Source: CAYYEF01 sp964470825
GTDB taxonomy: Bacteria > Patescibacteriota > Minisyncoccia > Phycocordibacterales > JAACPR01
Assembly (NCBI GenBank): GCA_964470825.1
Contig: CAYYEF010000007.1
Coordinates: forward strand, 1 to 26,643
Direction: 5' to 3'
DNA length: 26,643 nt
This document shows positions 6,564 through 13,087 of this stretch, piece after piece (the stretch's first letter is position 1; each line of letters begins with the position of its first letter). The notes below the pieces were generated by a model. It was given only the letters and a program-made list of their open reading frames with translations, ran no database searches and was not told the origin of the DNA. The position numbers and the translations under genes were made by a program.

Positions 6564-7940
6564 TTAATTGGCGATAACTTCGTAGCTATCCCCGGTATCT
6601 TTTACGGTATAACCAAGTTCTTGAATTTTATCTCTAATTTCGTCTGATTTTATCCAATTTTTTTCAAGTCTTGCTTGCTTACGCTCCTCTGCTAGTGTTC
6701 TAATTTGGTCTGGAATTTCAAAAAATATTTCAGAGCTTTTTTCCAAATTAAGACCCAAAATTTTATCCATTTCAAGGATTGTTGATACTTTTTCGTTTTC
6801 ATTAACAGAGTTATCTTTTAATAAAATCCATATTGTTGCCACAGCTTGAGCTGTATCAAAATTATTTTCTAAATGTGTAATAAATTGTTTGAAGTATTTT
6901 TTATTAAAGGATTTTTTATTATCATTTTTATTTTTATTAATAAAGTAAACTAATTTTTTATAAGCTACTTCTGCAGCATTAATAGCTTCGTCTGTATAAT
7001 TTGCCATGGTGCTGTAATTAGAAGTTAGAATCCAATATCGATAAACAAGCGGATTTTTAATATCTTCTAGATAAATTACATTTCCGATTGATTTAGACAT
7101 TTTCTCTCCATTAACCAAAATATGATTTAAGTGAAGCCAGTAATTTGCAAGTTTATTTTTAGAAGTAGATTCTGATTGAGCAATTTCATTATTATGATGA
7201 ACAGAAACATGCTCAATTCCACCTGTATGAATATCAATTGGTTGACCTAGGATAGATTTTATCATTGCAGAACATTCAATATGCCATCCTGGAAAACCAA
7301 TACCCCAAGGTGACTGCCATTCTTGTTCTCTTTTCAAATTTGGTTCTGAAAATTTCCACAAGGCAAAATCTGTAGGATTCTTTTTTTCAGAATTTGTGCC
7401 TATGCGTGCTCCTTCTTGTATACCTTCTAAATTAATTTGACCAAGTTTTCCGTAATCTTTAATTTTTGCAGTATCAAAATAAATACCATCGCTAGTTTTA
7501 TATGTTAAATTTGCTTTTTCTAGTTCTTCAATTAATTTAATTTGCTCATTTATATATTGAGTAGCACGAGGGAATATTATTTCAGTCAAATTGATATTTA
7601 ATTTTTCCAAGTCTTGCATAAAACGAAGGGTGATTTCTTCTGTAATTTTTTTCGCCTTAACCCCACGCTCTTTGGCTGCTTGTTCAACTTTATCTTCTCC
7701 AATATCACCGTCAGAAGTTAGATGACCAACATCTGTAATATTAATAACTTGTTTTACTGTGTATCTTTGATAAATAAAAAAACGTCTTAAAAAGTCAGCA
7801 AAAATGTAAGCTCTTAAGTTTCCAATGTGGGCTGGTTTATATACAGTTGGTCCACAATGATACATTGAAATGTGGCCAGATTTGAATGGTTTAAAAGCCT
7901 CTATTTTGCCAGTTAAGGTGTTTTTAATTTTTAAGCTCAT
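6564..7940 (-). CDS. cysS: Cysteine--tRNA ligase
   Basis: The 458-residue protein is a class I synthetase with the CysRS signature. MYHCGPTVY (Cys29, a zinc ligand) leads to HIGN (38-41), and GWHIECSAM (Cys223) and HHNNEIAQ (His248/249, Glu252) supply the other zinc ligands. EKMSKSIGN (about 279-287) is the KMSKS loop. The motif IDIHTGGIEHVSVHH differs from the common IDIHGGGxDLxFPHH, a family-level variant. The C-terminal helical domain is present (KILGLNLEK and after). The protein charges tRNA-Cys in the cytoplasm. It precedes dnaB and recR on the minus strand and follows corA with a 39-base gap. A TACAAT nine bases before the ATG may be its -10. Confidence 0.96.
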   Translation of the reverse strand: MSLKIKNTLTGKIEAFKPFKSGHISMYHCGPTVYKPAHIGNLRAYIFADFLRRFFIYQRYTVKQVINITDVGHLTSDGDIGEDKVEQAAKERGVKAKKITEEITLRFMQDLEKLNINLTEIIFPRATQYINEQIKLIEELEKANLTYKTSDGIYFDTAKIKDYGKLGQINLEGIQEGARIGTNSEKKNPTDFALWKFSEPNLKREQEWQSPWGIGFPGWHIECSAMIKSILGQPIDIHTGGIEHVSVHHNNEIAQSESTSKNKLANYWLHLNHILVNGEKMSKSIGNVIYLEDIKNPLVYRYWILTSNYSTMANYTDEAINAAEVAYKKLVYFINKNKNDNKKSFNKKYFKQFITHLENNFDTAQAVATIWILLKDNSVNENEKVSTILEMDKILGLNLEKSSEIFFEIPDQIRTLAEERKQARLEKNWIKSDEIRDKIQELGYTVKDTGDSYEVIAN

Positions 7941-7979
7941 TATTATGTAATTGTAATCTAAAAATAAATAAAATGAAAA

Positions 7980-8888
7980 TTACATCCATTTTTTCCACTT
8001 GAAGAATAGGGTAGTGGCTGAGGAAACTAATATCATTATAAAAATAACAATCCAAAAATCATTCGAAAATTTATCTATGGGATTAATTTTTGTATTCATA
8101 CCAAAAACACCAGTTATTAAAGTTAGAGGAAGCATAATAAAGGTCATAACAGTTAGATTTTTCATTATTTCATTTTGCTTTGTATTTAAAAGAGAATCAT
8201 TTGTTCTTCTAATTTCTAATAAGTATTCTCTTGTGTTCTCTAGTGAGCTCTGTACCTTTACATATTCACTAGTAATTAATCTTAAATTATTATCAAATTT
8301 TGAATCAAATAATTTTGTACCAAGTGCTTCAAAAGTCCTTAGTATTTCATAATGAAGACTAATGGCCTCTTTAAAATTAAGAAGCCTTCTGTTTAATTTT
8401 GAGATATTCGTAACCATTTTCGATTCTTCTCCGGCAAAAACTTTCTCCTCCACATCTTCTATTAAATCTTTTATATGATCTAATTGTTCCAAAAGAGATC
8501 TGTATAAATTAGTGATCATGTGAAAGAAAATGTGTCCCGAATGCTCCCCAATGCTACTTTTTTCTAATAGTGAATTAACTTCAAAAACCTTAGCAAATTG
8601 TAATACAGCATCTACAATGCCATATCTAGTTGTTATGATAAAATCTTTTCCAATAATGAAATCAACCTCTTCAATACTTCCTTCGACAGAATTATTTGTA
8701 GGAAAGTGAAGAATCAAGTAAATATAATTATCATGAAAATTAATATGTGGTTTTGCACTAGGTGCTAATAATTCATTTCCGATCACCGGGTCTATAGAAT
8801 ATTTCTCGACAAGTTTCCTAACTTCTTCATTTGTTGGAGTTTCTAAGTCAATCCAAGTTACTTTATTTTGTTTATAAGTAGAGATCAT
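7980..8888 (-). CDS. corA: CorA-family divalent cation transporter
   Basis: The C-terminus has the CorA hallmark: a first membrane helix ending in GVFGMN (the GMN selectivity motif), a short loop and a second helix, with a basic tail KWKKWM. Upstream is a large soluble domain with the long helices (RSLLEQLDHIKDLIEDVEEKV). The family forms pentamers that import Mg2+ (or other divalent ions). I choose ATG 8886-8888, giving 302 residues, because the WIDLETPTNEEV block starts soon after and an extended -10 (TGTTAGAAT) ends seven bases before it. The frame stays open to a TTG at 8939, which would add 17 residues and cannot be excluded. Confidence 0.9.
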   Translation of the reverse strand: MISTYKQNKVTWIDLETPTNEEVRKLVEKYSIDPVIGNELLAPSAKPHINFHDNYIYLILHFPTNNSVEGSIEEVDFIIGKDFIITTRYGIVDAVLQFAKVFEVNSLLEKSSIGEHSGHIFFHMITNLYRSLLEQLDHIKDLIEDVEEKVFAGEESKMVTNISKLNRRLLNFKEAISLHYEILRTFEALGTKLFDSKFDNNLRLITSEYVKVQSSLENTREYLLEIRRTNDSLLNTKQNEIMKNLTVMTFIMLPLTLITGVFGMNTKINPIDKFSNDFWIVIFIMILVSSATTLFFKWKKWM

Positions 8889-8895
8889 CTCTGTA

Positions 8896-8904
8896 ATTCT
8901 AACA
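8896..8904 (-). promoter_or_regulatory. Extended -10 promoter of corA
   Basis: On the minus strand this reads TGTTAGAAT and ends seven bases before the ATG at 8888. It supports the shorter corA start and a leaderless transcript. Confidence 0.42.
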
Positions 8905-8941
8905 AAATTAATATTGCGTGAGTAGTGGATTATTAACAAAA

Positions 8942-8970
8942 TTGACCCACTAAAATGTTTTTGAGATACT
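8942..8970 (+). promoter_or_regulatory. Promoter of the S41 peptidase gene
   Basis: TTGACC (8942-8947), a 17-base spacer and GATACT (8965-8970), the latter preceded by TGA as an extended -10, end six bases before the ATG at 8977. The predicted mRNA starts at or next to the start codon. Confidence 0.58.
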
Positions 8971-8976
8971 AAACAT

Positions 8977-10209
8977 ATGAAAATATTTTTGAGAAATTTA
9001 TCATTCGGAGCTTTTAGTTTTTTATTGATTGCTATCTTGTTTGGCAGCGGATATTTTATTGGAAAGAGAGCGGAGGGCGGAACTTCTGTTCCAATAAATA
9101 TTATTAACCCAACAGATTCATCAAAGGATGTTGATTTCGCCGCTTTTTGGAAAGTTTGGAATTTACTTGATCAAAAATTTGCTCCCGCTACTACTTCTCA
9201 ACAAATAAGTAACCAAGATAGGGTGTACGGTGCTATTTCTGGAATGGTGGATTCTTTAAATGACCCCTATACAGTTTTTCTTTCCCCTGAAGAAAATGAA
9301 CAATTTGAAGAAAATATACAAGGAAATTTTGAGGGTATAGGTATGGAAGTAGGTATTCAAGATGATATTTTAACTGTCATAGCTCCAATTAAAAATACTC
9401 CGGCTGAAAAAGCGGGCATCAAAGCTGGTGATAGAGTTATTAAAATAGATGACATGATTACTCAATCAATGAAATTGAGTGACGCTGTTTCAAAAATCAG
9501 AGGTAAAATTGGTACTCAGGTAAAACTAACAATTGATAGAAAAGAATTAAAAGAACCAATTGAAATAAAAGTTACTAGAGATGTTATAGTGGTTCCTACT
9601 CTTCAGACTGAATTGCGAAAAGATGGTGTATTTGTAATATCACTTTATAATTTTTCAGCAAATTCCTCGGCAGATTTTAATAAAGCTTTAAGAGAGTTCT
9701 ATTCCACAAAAAGTAATAAATTAATTCTTGACCTAAGAGGAAATCCTGGAGGTTTCTTGGATGCCGCTGTAGATATTGCAGGCTGGTTTCTACCAACTGG
9801 AAAAGTTGTTGTAAAAGAAAATTTTGGTGATGGTAGAGATGAAAAAATTTTTAGAAGTAAAGGGCCAGGCATTTTTAATGAAAATTTGAAAATGGTGGTA
9901 CTTGTAGATGGAGGATCTGCATCAGCGGCAGAAATCCTTGCAGGCGCTCTACAACAACATAATATTGCAAAAGTTGTAGGATTAAATACATACGGAAAAG
10001 GATCTGTTCAAGAATTAATAAATATTACACCAGAAACTTCATTAAAAGTTACAATAGCTCAGTGGCTAACACCAAATGGAACTTCAATTTCAAACGGTGG
10101 ATTAACTCCAGATGTTGTGATAGAAAATACCTATGAAGAGGGATTAAAGGGTAAATTAATTGAAGATAAACAACTAAAAGAAGCGGTAAAGATTTTATTG
10201 GAAAAATAA
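8977..10209 (+). CDS. S41 family C-terminal processing peptidase
   Basis: The 410-residue protein has an N-terminal signal anchor (about 8-28), then the CtpA/CtpB arrangement: a helical cap with LNDPYTVFLSPEE (about 94-106), a PDZ domain (about 112-190, GIGMEVGI and AEKAGIKAGDRVIKID) and the protease core. The catalytic serine is in DGGSASAAEI (Ser314) and the lysine in TYGKGS (Lys341), the usual spacing for the Ser/Lys dyad. Such proteases cut exported proteins near their C-termini outside the membrane. It is followed 15 bases later by rplI on the same strand. A promoter directly upstream predicts a leaderless mRNA. Confidence 0.95.
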   Translation: MKIFLRNLSFGAFSFLLIAILFGSGYFIGKRAEGGTSVPINIINPTDSSKDVDFAAFWKVWNLLDQKFAPATTSQQISNQDRVYGAISGMVDSLNDPYTVFLSPEENEQFEENIQGNFEGIGMEVGIQDDILTVIAPIKNTPAEKAGIKAGDRVIKIDDMITQSMKLSDAVSKIRGKIGTQVKLTIDRKELKEPIEIKVTRDVIVVPTLQTELRKDGVFVISLYNFSANSSADFNKALREFYSTKSNKLILDLRGNPGGFLDAAVDIAGWFLPTGKVVVKENFGDGRDEKIFRSKGPGIFNENLKMVVLVDGGSASAAEILAGALQQHNIAKVVGLNTYGKGSVQELINITPETSLKVTIAQWLTPNGTSISNGGLTPDVVIENTYEEGLKGKLIEDKQLKEAVKILLEK

Positions 10210-10224
10210 TTAATAATTAAATTT

Positions 10225-10668
10225 ATGAAAGTATTGTTACTTAGAGACGTTTCTGGAATGGGGAATAAGGGCCAAATAAAAGAAGTAAAAGAGGGCTATG
10301 CTTTAAATTATATGATTCCTAATAAATTGGCAGTTCCAGCCGACGGTATAACTGTTAAGAATTTTAAAGTTGCAGAACAAGCAAAAAAAGATAAGGAGGC
10401 TATACATGAAGAGCTAATTAAAAAAACTTTATTAGATATTAAAGGGAAAAGAGTTCTAATAACAACAAAAGCAAGCGAGAAAGGTAAGCTTTTTAAATCA
10501 ATTCATGGTTTAGATGTATCAAAGGCATTTCAATTAGAACATAATATAAAGATTGACGAATCTTGGTTTCCTAAAAACTTTTCTATTAAAGAGGTGGGTG
10601 AAGTAAAAGTAGTAATAGAAAAGATTGGACTTAAAACAGAAGTTATTGTTTCTGTTAAGTCTGAGTAG
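10225..10668 (+). CDS. rplI: Large ribosomal subunit protein bL9
   Basis: The 147-residue protein is full length for bL9. The N-domain has MKVLLLRDVSGMGNKGQIKEVKEGYALNYMIPNKLA in the expected order (written here in parts: start MKVLLLRDV, then GYALNYMIPNKLAVPA at about 29-44), followed by the long linker helix (about 45-75) and a C-domain with the GKLFKSIHGLDVSKA block. bL9 binds domain V of 23S rRNA at the L1-stalk base. The gene lies 15 bases after the S41 peptidase, has no Shine-Dalgarno sequence and ends at a strong two-way terminator. Some CPR lineages are reported to lack bL9, so its presence is taxonomically useful. Confidence 0.96.
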   Translation: MKVLLLRDVSGMGNKGQIKEVKEGYALNYMIPNKLAVPADGITVKNFKVAEQAKKDKEAIHEELIKKTLLDIKGKRVLITTKASEKGKLFKSIHGLDVSKAFQLEHNIKIDESWFPKNFSIKEVGEVKVVIEKIGLKTEVIVSVKSE

Positions 10669-10670
10669 GA

Positions 10671-10698
10671 AAAAACCGACTAAATAAAGTCGGTTTTT
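10671..10698. terminator. Two-way terminator between rplI and rpmA
   Basis: AAAAACCGAC (10671-10680) pairs perfectly with GTCGGTTTTT (10689-10698) around an eight-base loop. There is a T run at the 3' side on both strands, so it can end transcripts of both converging ribosomal-protein genes. Confidence 0.85.
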
Positions 10699-10722
10699 CA
10701 TTTAGAAAAATTTTAGTTAATC

Positions 10723-10995
10723 TTAGTTTACGTTGGCAACTTTTTTCACAACAGTTTTACCGTTGAAACCAGTTTTTCTAGTTGTTGTGAAAGAAACAAC
10801 ACCTTCTTTTCTAGCGAAAATAGTGTGATCTTTACCAAGAAGAGTATTTTTTCCAGGAAGGATTTTTGTACCTCTTTGCCTTACTATTATAGAGCCGTTT
10901 TTTGCTTTTTGGCCACCATAAAGTTTAACCCCAAGGTATTGTGGGTTTGAATCTGTAAGGTTTTTAGCTGTTCCGGCGGCTTTGACGTGTGACAT
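10723..10995 (-). CDS. rpmA: Large ribosomal subunit protein bL27
   Basis: The 90-residue protein shows the bL27 core: a basic N-terminal arm (MSHVKAAGTAKN), the LGVKLYGGQ segment (21-29), GSIIVRQRGTKI (34-45) and GKDHTIFARKEG (54-65). bL27 reaches the peptidyl-transferase centre with its N-terminus. There is no Firmicutes-type cleaved extension. The gene is away from its usual partner rplU, which sits about 8 kb to the left on the opposite strand. It converges on rplI and is divergent from the Ada-like membrane protein gene. Confidence 0.97.
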   Translation of the reverse strand: MSHVKAAGTAKNLTDSNPQYLGVKLYGGQKAKNGSIIVRQRGTKILPGKNTLLGKDHTIFARKEGVVSFTTTRKTGFNGKTVVKKVANVN

Positions 10996-11012
10996 GTTTA
11001 AATTTTAGTTAA

Positions 11013-11040
11013 ATTTTATCCTTGTTTTGTTAATAATCAA
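11013..11040 (-). promoter_or_regulatory. Promoter of rpmA
   Basis: On the minus strand TTGATT (11035-11040), a 16-base spacer and TAAAAT (11013-11018) lie upstream of the ATG at 10995. The predicted leader is about 11 bases. The same short region must also start the divergent gene at 11047. Confidence 0.45.
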
Positions 11041-11046
11041 GTACCC

Positions 11047-11406
11047 ATGAGTTTAAAACAAAACAATAAAAAAATCAAGTTATTTATGATGTTGTCCTTA
11101 ATTTTATTTATATCTGTAATTATAATCTTTATCTTTCAGATATATAGATTAGATACTAGATATAATCGATCACCTCATGAAATTTTAGTTCAAAAAAGCA
11201 AAATTGTTGGAGTTGAGACCAAAAAATTATTCGATAAAGATCCAAAAAGGGATTATATAATGGCCTCCAAGACCGGAACAAAGTACTACTATCAAAATTG
11301 TTCTGGTTTATCTCGTATAAAATCTGAAAATCTTACCTTTTTCGGTTCAGAAGAACAGGCCGAAAGGGCAGGTTATAGCCTTGCAAAAAATTGTAAAAAG
11401 CCCTAA
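11047..11406 (+). CDS. Membrane-anchored Ada-like metal-binding protein
   Basis: The 119-residue protein has a basic start, one membrane segment (about 11-32) and an extracellular-type tail. Residues about 72-117 have the pattern MASKTGTKYYYQNCSG, RIKSENLTFF, EQAERAGY and a final NC. This resembles the small Ada-type/thermonuclease-associated zinc-binding module (YxxxxC, RIxxxN, AGYxxxxxC), with Cys85 and Cys116 as candidate ligands. The family is frequent in Patescibacteria in my recollection, with unknown function; binding of metal or DNA outside the cell is an inference. An AT-rich element 10-16 bases before the ATG may be the -10. The gene shares its upstream region with rpmA. Confidence 0.72.
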   Translation: MSLKQNNKKIKLFMMLSLILFISVIIIFIFQIYRLDTRYNRSPHEILVQKSKIVGVETKKLFDKDPKRDYIMASKTGTKYYYQNCSGLSRIKSENLTFFGSEEQAERAGYSLAKNCKKP

Positions 11407-11446
11407 TTTTAGGTAAAAAACCTTATTTTAAGCCATTTTTACCTGA

Positions 11447-11476
11447 TTGACTTTTTAATATGACCTGTGATACACT
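11447..11476 (+). promoter_or_regulatory. Promoter of the lysozyme-like gene
   Basis: TTGACT (11447-11452) is followed after 18 bases by TACACT (11471-11476). Transcription would start near 11483, just before a series of strong hairpins. Unlike most promoters in the window, this one leaves a long 5' leader of roughly 95-140 bases. Confidence 0.5.
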
Positions 11477-11586
11477 TAGTCTAACTCAGACGACAAGTCT
11501 GAGCTTTATGTTTTAAGGCCTGTAAACAGGAATCACCTTAAAACCTGCCCAACAGATACGGAAGCTACCTGGCAGATTAAAACTAA
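11476..11586 (+). promoter_or_regulatory. Structured 5' leader, candidate cis-regulatory RNA
   Basis: Three consecutive helices are visible: CTCAGAC/GTCTGAG (11485-11491 with 11497-11503, 7 bp); TTTTAAGG/CCTTAAAA (11511-11518 with 11536-11543, 8 bp), containing an inner CCTG/CAGG hairpin (11519-11522 with 11527-11530); and CTGCC/GGCAG (11545-11549 with 11571-11575) enclosing a 21-base internal segment. TTAGT (11476-11480) can pair with ACTAA (11582-11586) to close the whole array. I do not recognise a named riboswitch class in it. It precedes a secreted lysozyme-like protein; cell-wall hydrolase genes are known riboswitch targets in other bacteria, but the ligand, if any, is unknown. Confidence 0.5.
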
Positions 11587-12100
11587 ACTTAGGCTTATTT
11601 TACAATTAGCAATAGGGTTATCAATGTTGGTATCCTCTGCAGTCAGTAGCGATATGGTTGCTGGAACTCAGACAAATAACTCAAATGAAAATAGTAAAAG
11701 TGAGATTACTACCGTTCAAACTGATAATACTGTAAAGACTGAAGATTCTGAAAAGACTCACACTAAAAATAGCTCTTCAAAAACAACTAAACAAATCGTA
11801 CAAGAATATTTCGCTGATACCCCTGTCCTAATAGACGTGGCATCATGTGAATCACACTTCATACAATTTGACGCTGATGGAACTATTCATCGTGGAAAGG
11901 TCAATCCTCAAGATGTCGGTGTTATGCAAATTAACGAAAAGTATCACCTGAGTGATTCTATAAAGCTTGGATACGATATTTACACTCTTGAAGGTAATAT
12001 GGCATATGCCAAACACCTTTATAAAACACAAGGAACACGACCATGGGAATACTCATCTAAGTGTTGGAATAAAACAAGAGAGGTTGCGGTTAATAACTAA
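11576..12100 (+). CDS. Secreted lysozyme/transglycosylase-like protein
   Basis: The C-terminal domain contains VLIDVASCESHF (a likely catalytic Glu), then VNPQDVGVMQINEKYHL, LGYDIYTLEGNMAYAKHLY and GTRPWEYSSKCW, in the order expected of an SLT/lysozyme-like muramidase fold. It would cleave peptidoglycan glycan strands outside the membrane. A Ser/Thr/Asn/Lys-rich linker of about 45 residues precedes it. The first ATG (11624) would give 158 residues and cut the signal peptide in half: the frame upstream reads KTKLRLILQLAIGLS, completing a normal signal sequence. No ATG, GTG or TTG exists in frame back to the stop at 11477, so I suggest an ATT start at 11576 (174 codons). The start is uncertain. 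A strong terminator follows. Confidence 0.75.
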   Translation: MKTKLRLILQLAIGLSMLVSSAVSSDMVAGTQTNNSNENSKSEITTVQTDNTVKTEDSEKTHTKNSSSKTTKQIVQEYFADTPVLIDVASCESHFIQFDADGTIHRGKVNPQDVGVMQINEKYHLSDSIKLGYDIYTLEGNMAYAKHLYKTQGTRPWEYSSKCWNKTREVAVNN

Positions 12101-12118
12101 AACTAATTTTGTTAAGTA

Positions 12119-12154
12119 AAAAGCCTCGGAGCAATCCGGGGCTTTTGCTTTTTT
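12119..12154 (+). terminator. Rho-independent terminator of the lysozyme-like gene
   Basis: AAAAGCCTCGGA (12119-12130) pairs with TCCGGGGCTTTT (12135-12146) over 12 base pairs including one G-T pair, with a GCAA tetraloop and a following T tract. Confidence 0.88.
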
Positions 12155-12173
12155 AAAAAATATAAAACAGGTA

Positions 12174-12213
12174 AATAAAAAAGCTGGAAGTCACTAATGT
12201 GATTTTCCAGCTT
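12174..12213 (-). terminator. Rho-independent terminator of the lipoprotein gene
   Basis: AAGCTGGAA (12181-12189) pairs with TTCCAGCTT (12205-12213), and TCAC/GTGA extends the stem inside. On the minus strand the stem is followed by a T-rich tail, nine bases past the end of the lipoprotein gene. Confidence 0.8.
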
Positions 12214-12221
12214 GGTTGAGG

Positions 12222-12626
12222 TTAATAGCCCGTAAACCTTCCGTAACCGAATCCGACTCCGGCCGTCATTGCATCACCTTCGTCTGTGTTGCGGAAGTCA
12301 ACGACGCGGCCGCCTCGGAATACGACTTTCGAAGTATTAACATTCATGAATGGTCCAGCATAAGGGATCATGCGTTTCCAACGCTGACCCCCATATGACC
12401 AGATTTCTTCATTGGGGCCAACTTGCCGTCCAGTGGGTTCGCCCCAGATGGAGGCCACTTGGGCCCGACTCATACCAATACTGATGTTCTCAGATGAGCT
12501 GTAGTTTTTTTCTCCAGATGTTGCCGGGGATGTGGTTCCTGACTGGGAGGTTGAAGTTGTAGCTGAGCAGCCAATAACCATAACCAATCCAATCACCAAT
12601 GCTAGTGTTTGAATGAACGTTTTCAT
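12222..12626 (-). CDS. Lipoprotein with SmpA/BamE-like domain, probably acquired
   Basis: The 134-residue protein starts with a lipoprotein signal: basic MK, a hydrophobic core (about 5-18) and a lipobox VIGC, giving a lipid-modified Cys20. After a Ser/Thr-rich linker comes ISIGMSRAQVASIWGEPTG (about 48-66), EEIWSYGG and KVVFRGGRVVDF. These match the SmpA/OmlA (BamE-like) pattern: a GMT-like turn, a Gly-Glu-Pro and a W-Y strand. In Gram-negative bacteria BamE helps assemble outer-membrane proteins; other proteins with this fold have no known role. Two 60-base rows I counted by hand total 66 G+C of 120, far above the roughly one-third in neighbouring genes, so recent transfer is likely. It has its own promoter-like sequence and terminator. 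Confidence 0.82.
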   Translation of the reverse strand: MKTFIQTLALVIGLVMVIGCSATTSTSQSGTTSPATSGEKNYSSSENISIGMSRAQVASIWGEPTGRQVGPNEEIWSYGGQRWKRMIPYAGPFMNVNTSKVVFRGGRVVDFRNTDEGDAMTAGVGFGYGRFTGY

Positions 12627-12637
12627 GTCCGAGTATT

Positions 12638-12665
12638 AAATTACAATTTTTTATAAAAAAGTCAA
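12638..12665 (-). promoter_or_regulatory. Possible promoter of the lipoprotein gene
   Basis: On the minus strand TTGACT (12660-12665), a 16-base spacer and TAATTT (12638-12643) lie 11 bases before the ATG. The -10 is weak. The sequence is AT-rich like the host DNA rather than like the gene. Confidence 0.35.
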
Positions 12666-12691
12666 GTTCTGTTAGCTATTTCTACATAGGG

Positions 12692-12703
12692 TAGGGTACC
12701 CTA
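12692..12703. repeat. Perfect 12-bp palindrome with extra half site
   Basis: TAGGGTACCCTA is its own reverse complement, and TAGGG is repeated directly before it (12687-12691). Its form suits an operator for a dimeric regulator, located about 65 bases upstream of the lipoprotein start. Confidence 0.6.
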
Positions 12704-12712
12704 TTATATTTA

Positions 12713-12736
12713 GTATTTTTATTTAAATAAAAATAC
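12713..12736. repeat. Perfect 24-bp AT-rich palindrome
   Basis: The sequence is GTATTTTTATTT followed by its exact reverse complement AAATAAAAATAC, with no spacer. It could extrude as a cruciform or act as a protein-binding site; AT-rich composition makes chance occurrence easier. Confidence 0.6.
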
Positions 12737-13054
12737 ATAATTATTTAGATTGTTAAAAATAAAACAATACAGGTCTAAGTTCTTGATAGAGGGTAAATAG
12801 ACAATTTTTATTTTAATTGTATTTAATGGTGCCTGTGGATAACTTATATACCCCTGTGATAGCAATATGTCGCACAATATATCTTTTACGACACTATAAT
12901 ATAAAATAAGCCTTTATTTACATCATTCTAAACGCGCCTAAAATTTCTTTTTAAAACCCCTCCTCTTATTCCTATAAGAAAATATAAATTTATTTTTTAT
13001 TTGTATTTTATATTTTATTTATTTATCCCTCTTCCAACTCAGTGTCTTTCTTTT

Positions 13055-13082
13055 TTGCCATTTTAATTTTTTTATCTATAAT
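13055..13082 (+). promoter_or_regulatory. Promoter of the cytidylate kinase gene
   Basis: TTGCCA (13055-13060), a 16-base spacer and a perfect TATAAT (13077-13082) end five bases before the ATG at 13088. This is the clearest leaderless promoter in the window. Confidence 0.68.
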
Positions 13083-13087
13083 GCTGT

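Larger units (their letters stand above)
12627..13087. other. 461-base gene-free AT-rich intergenic region
   Basis: No credible gene is found here on either strand. The region holds a perfect 12-base palindrome TAGGGTACCCTA (12692-12703) preceded by a further TAGGG (12687-12691), a perfect 24-base AT-rich palindrome (12713-12736), a six-base inverted repeat ACAATT/AATTGT (12801-12820), one perfect DnaA-box sequence (TGTGGATAA, 12834-12842) and, at its right end, the promoter of the kinase gene. Its role is unknown. Confidence 0.7.

Noticed and set aside
11511..11575. A tRNA or other known structural RNA in the hairpin-rich leader
   Set aside because: No T-loop GTTCRA-type sequence, no cloverleaf closure and no SRP or RNase P conserved core could be found.
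12216..12398. Plus-strand open frame opposite the lipoprotein gene
   Set aside because: It has no promoter or recognisable protein and lies antisense to a gene with a clear lipobox and domain; the GC-rich composition alone makes stops rarer.
12880..12960. A dif-like recombination site in the gene-free region
   Set aside because: I could not find both XerC and XerD arms with a six-base centre; only short partial matches were seen.
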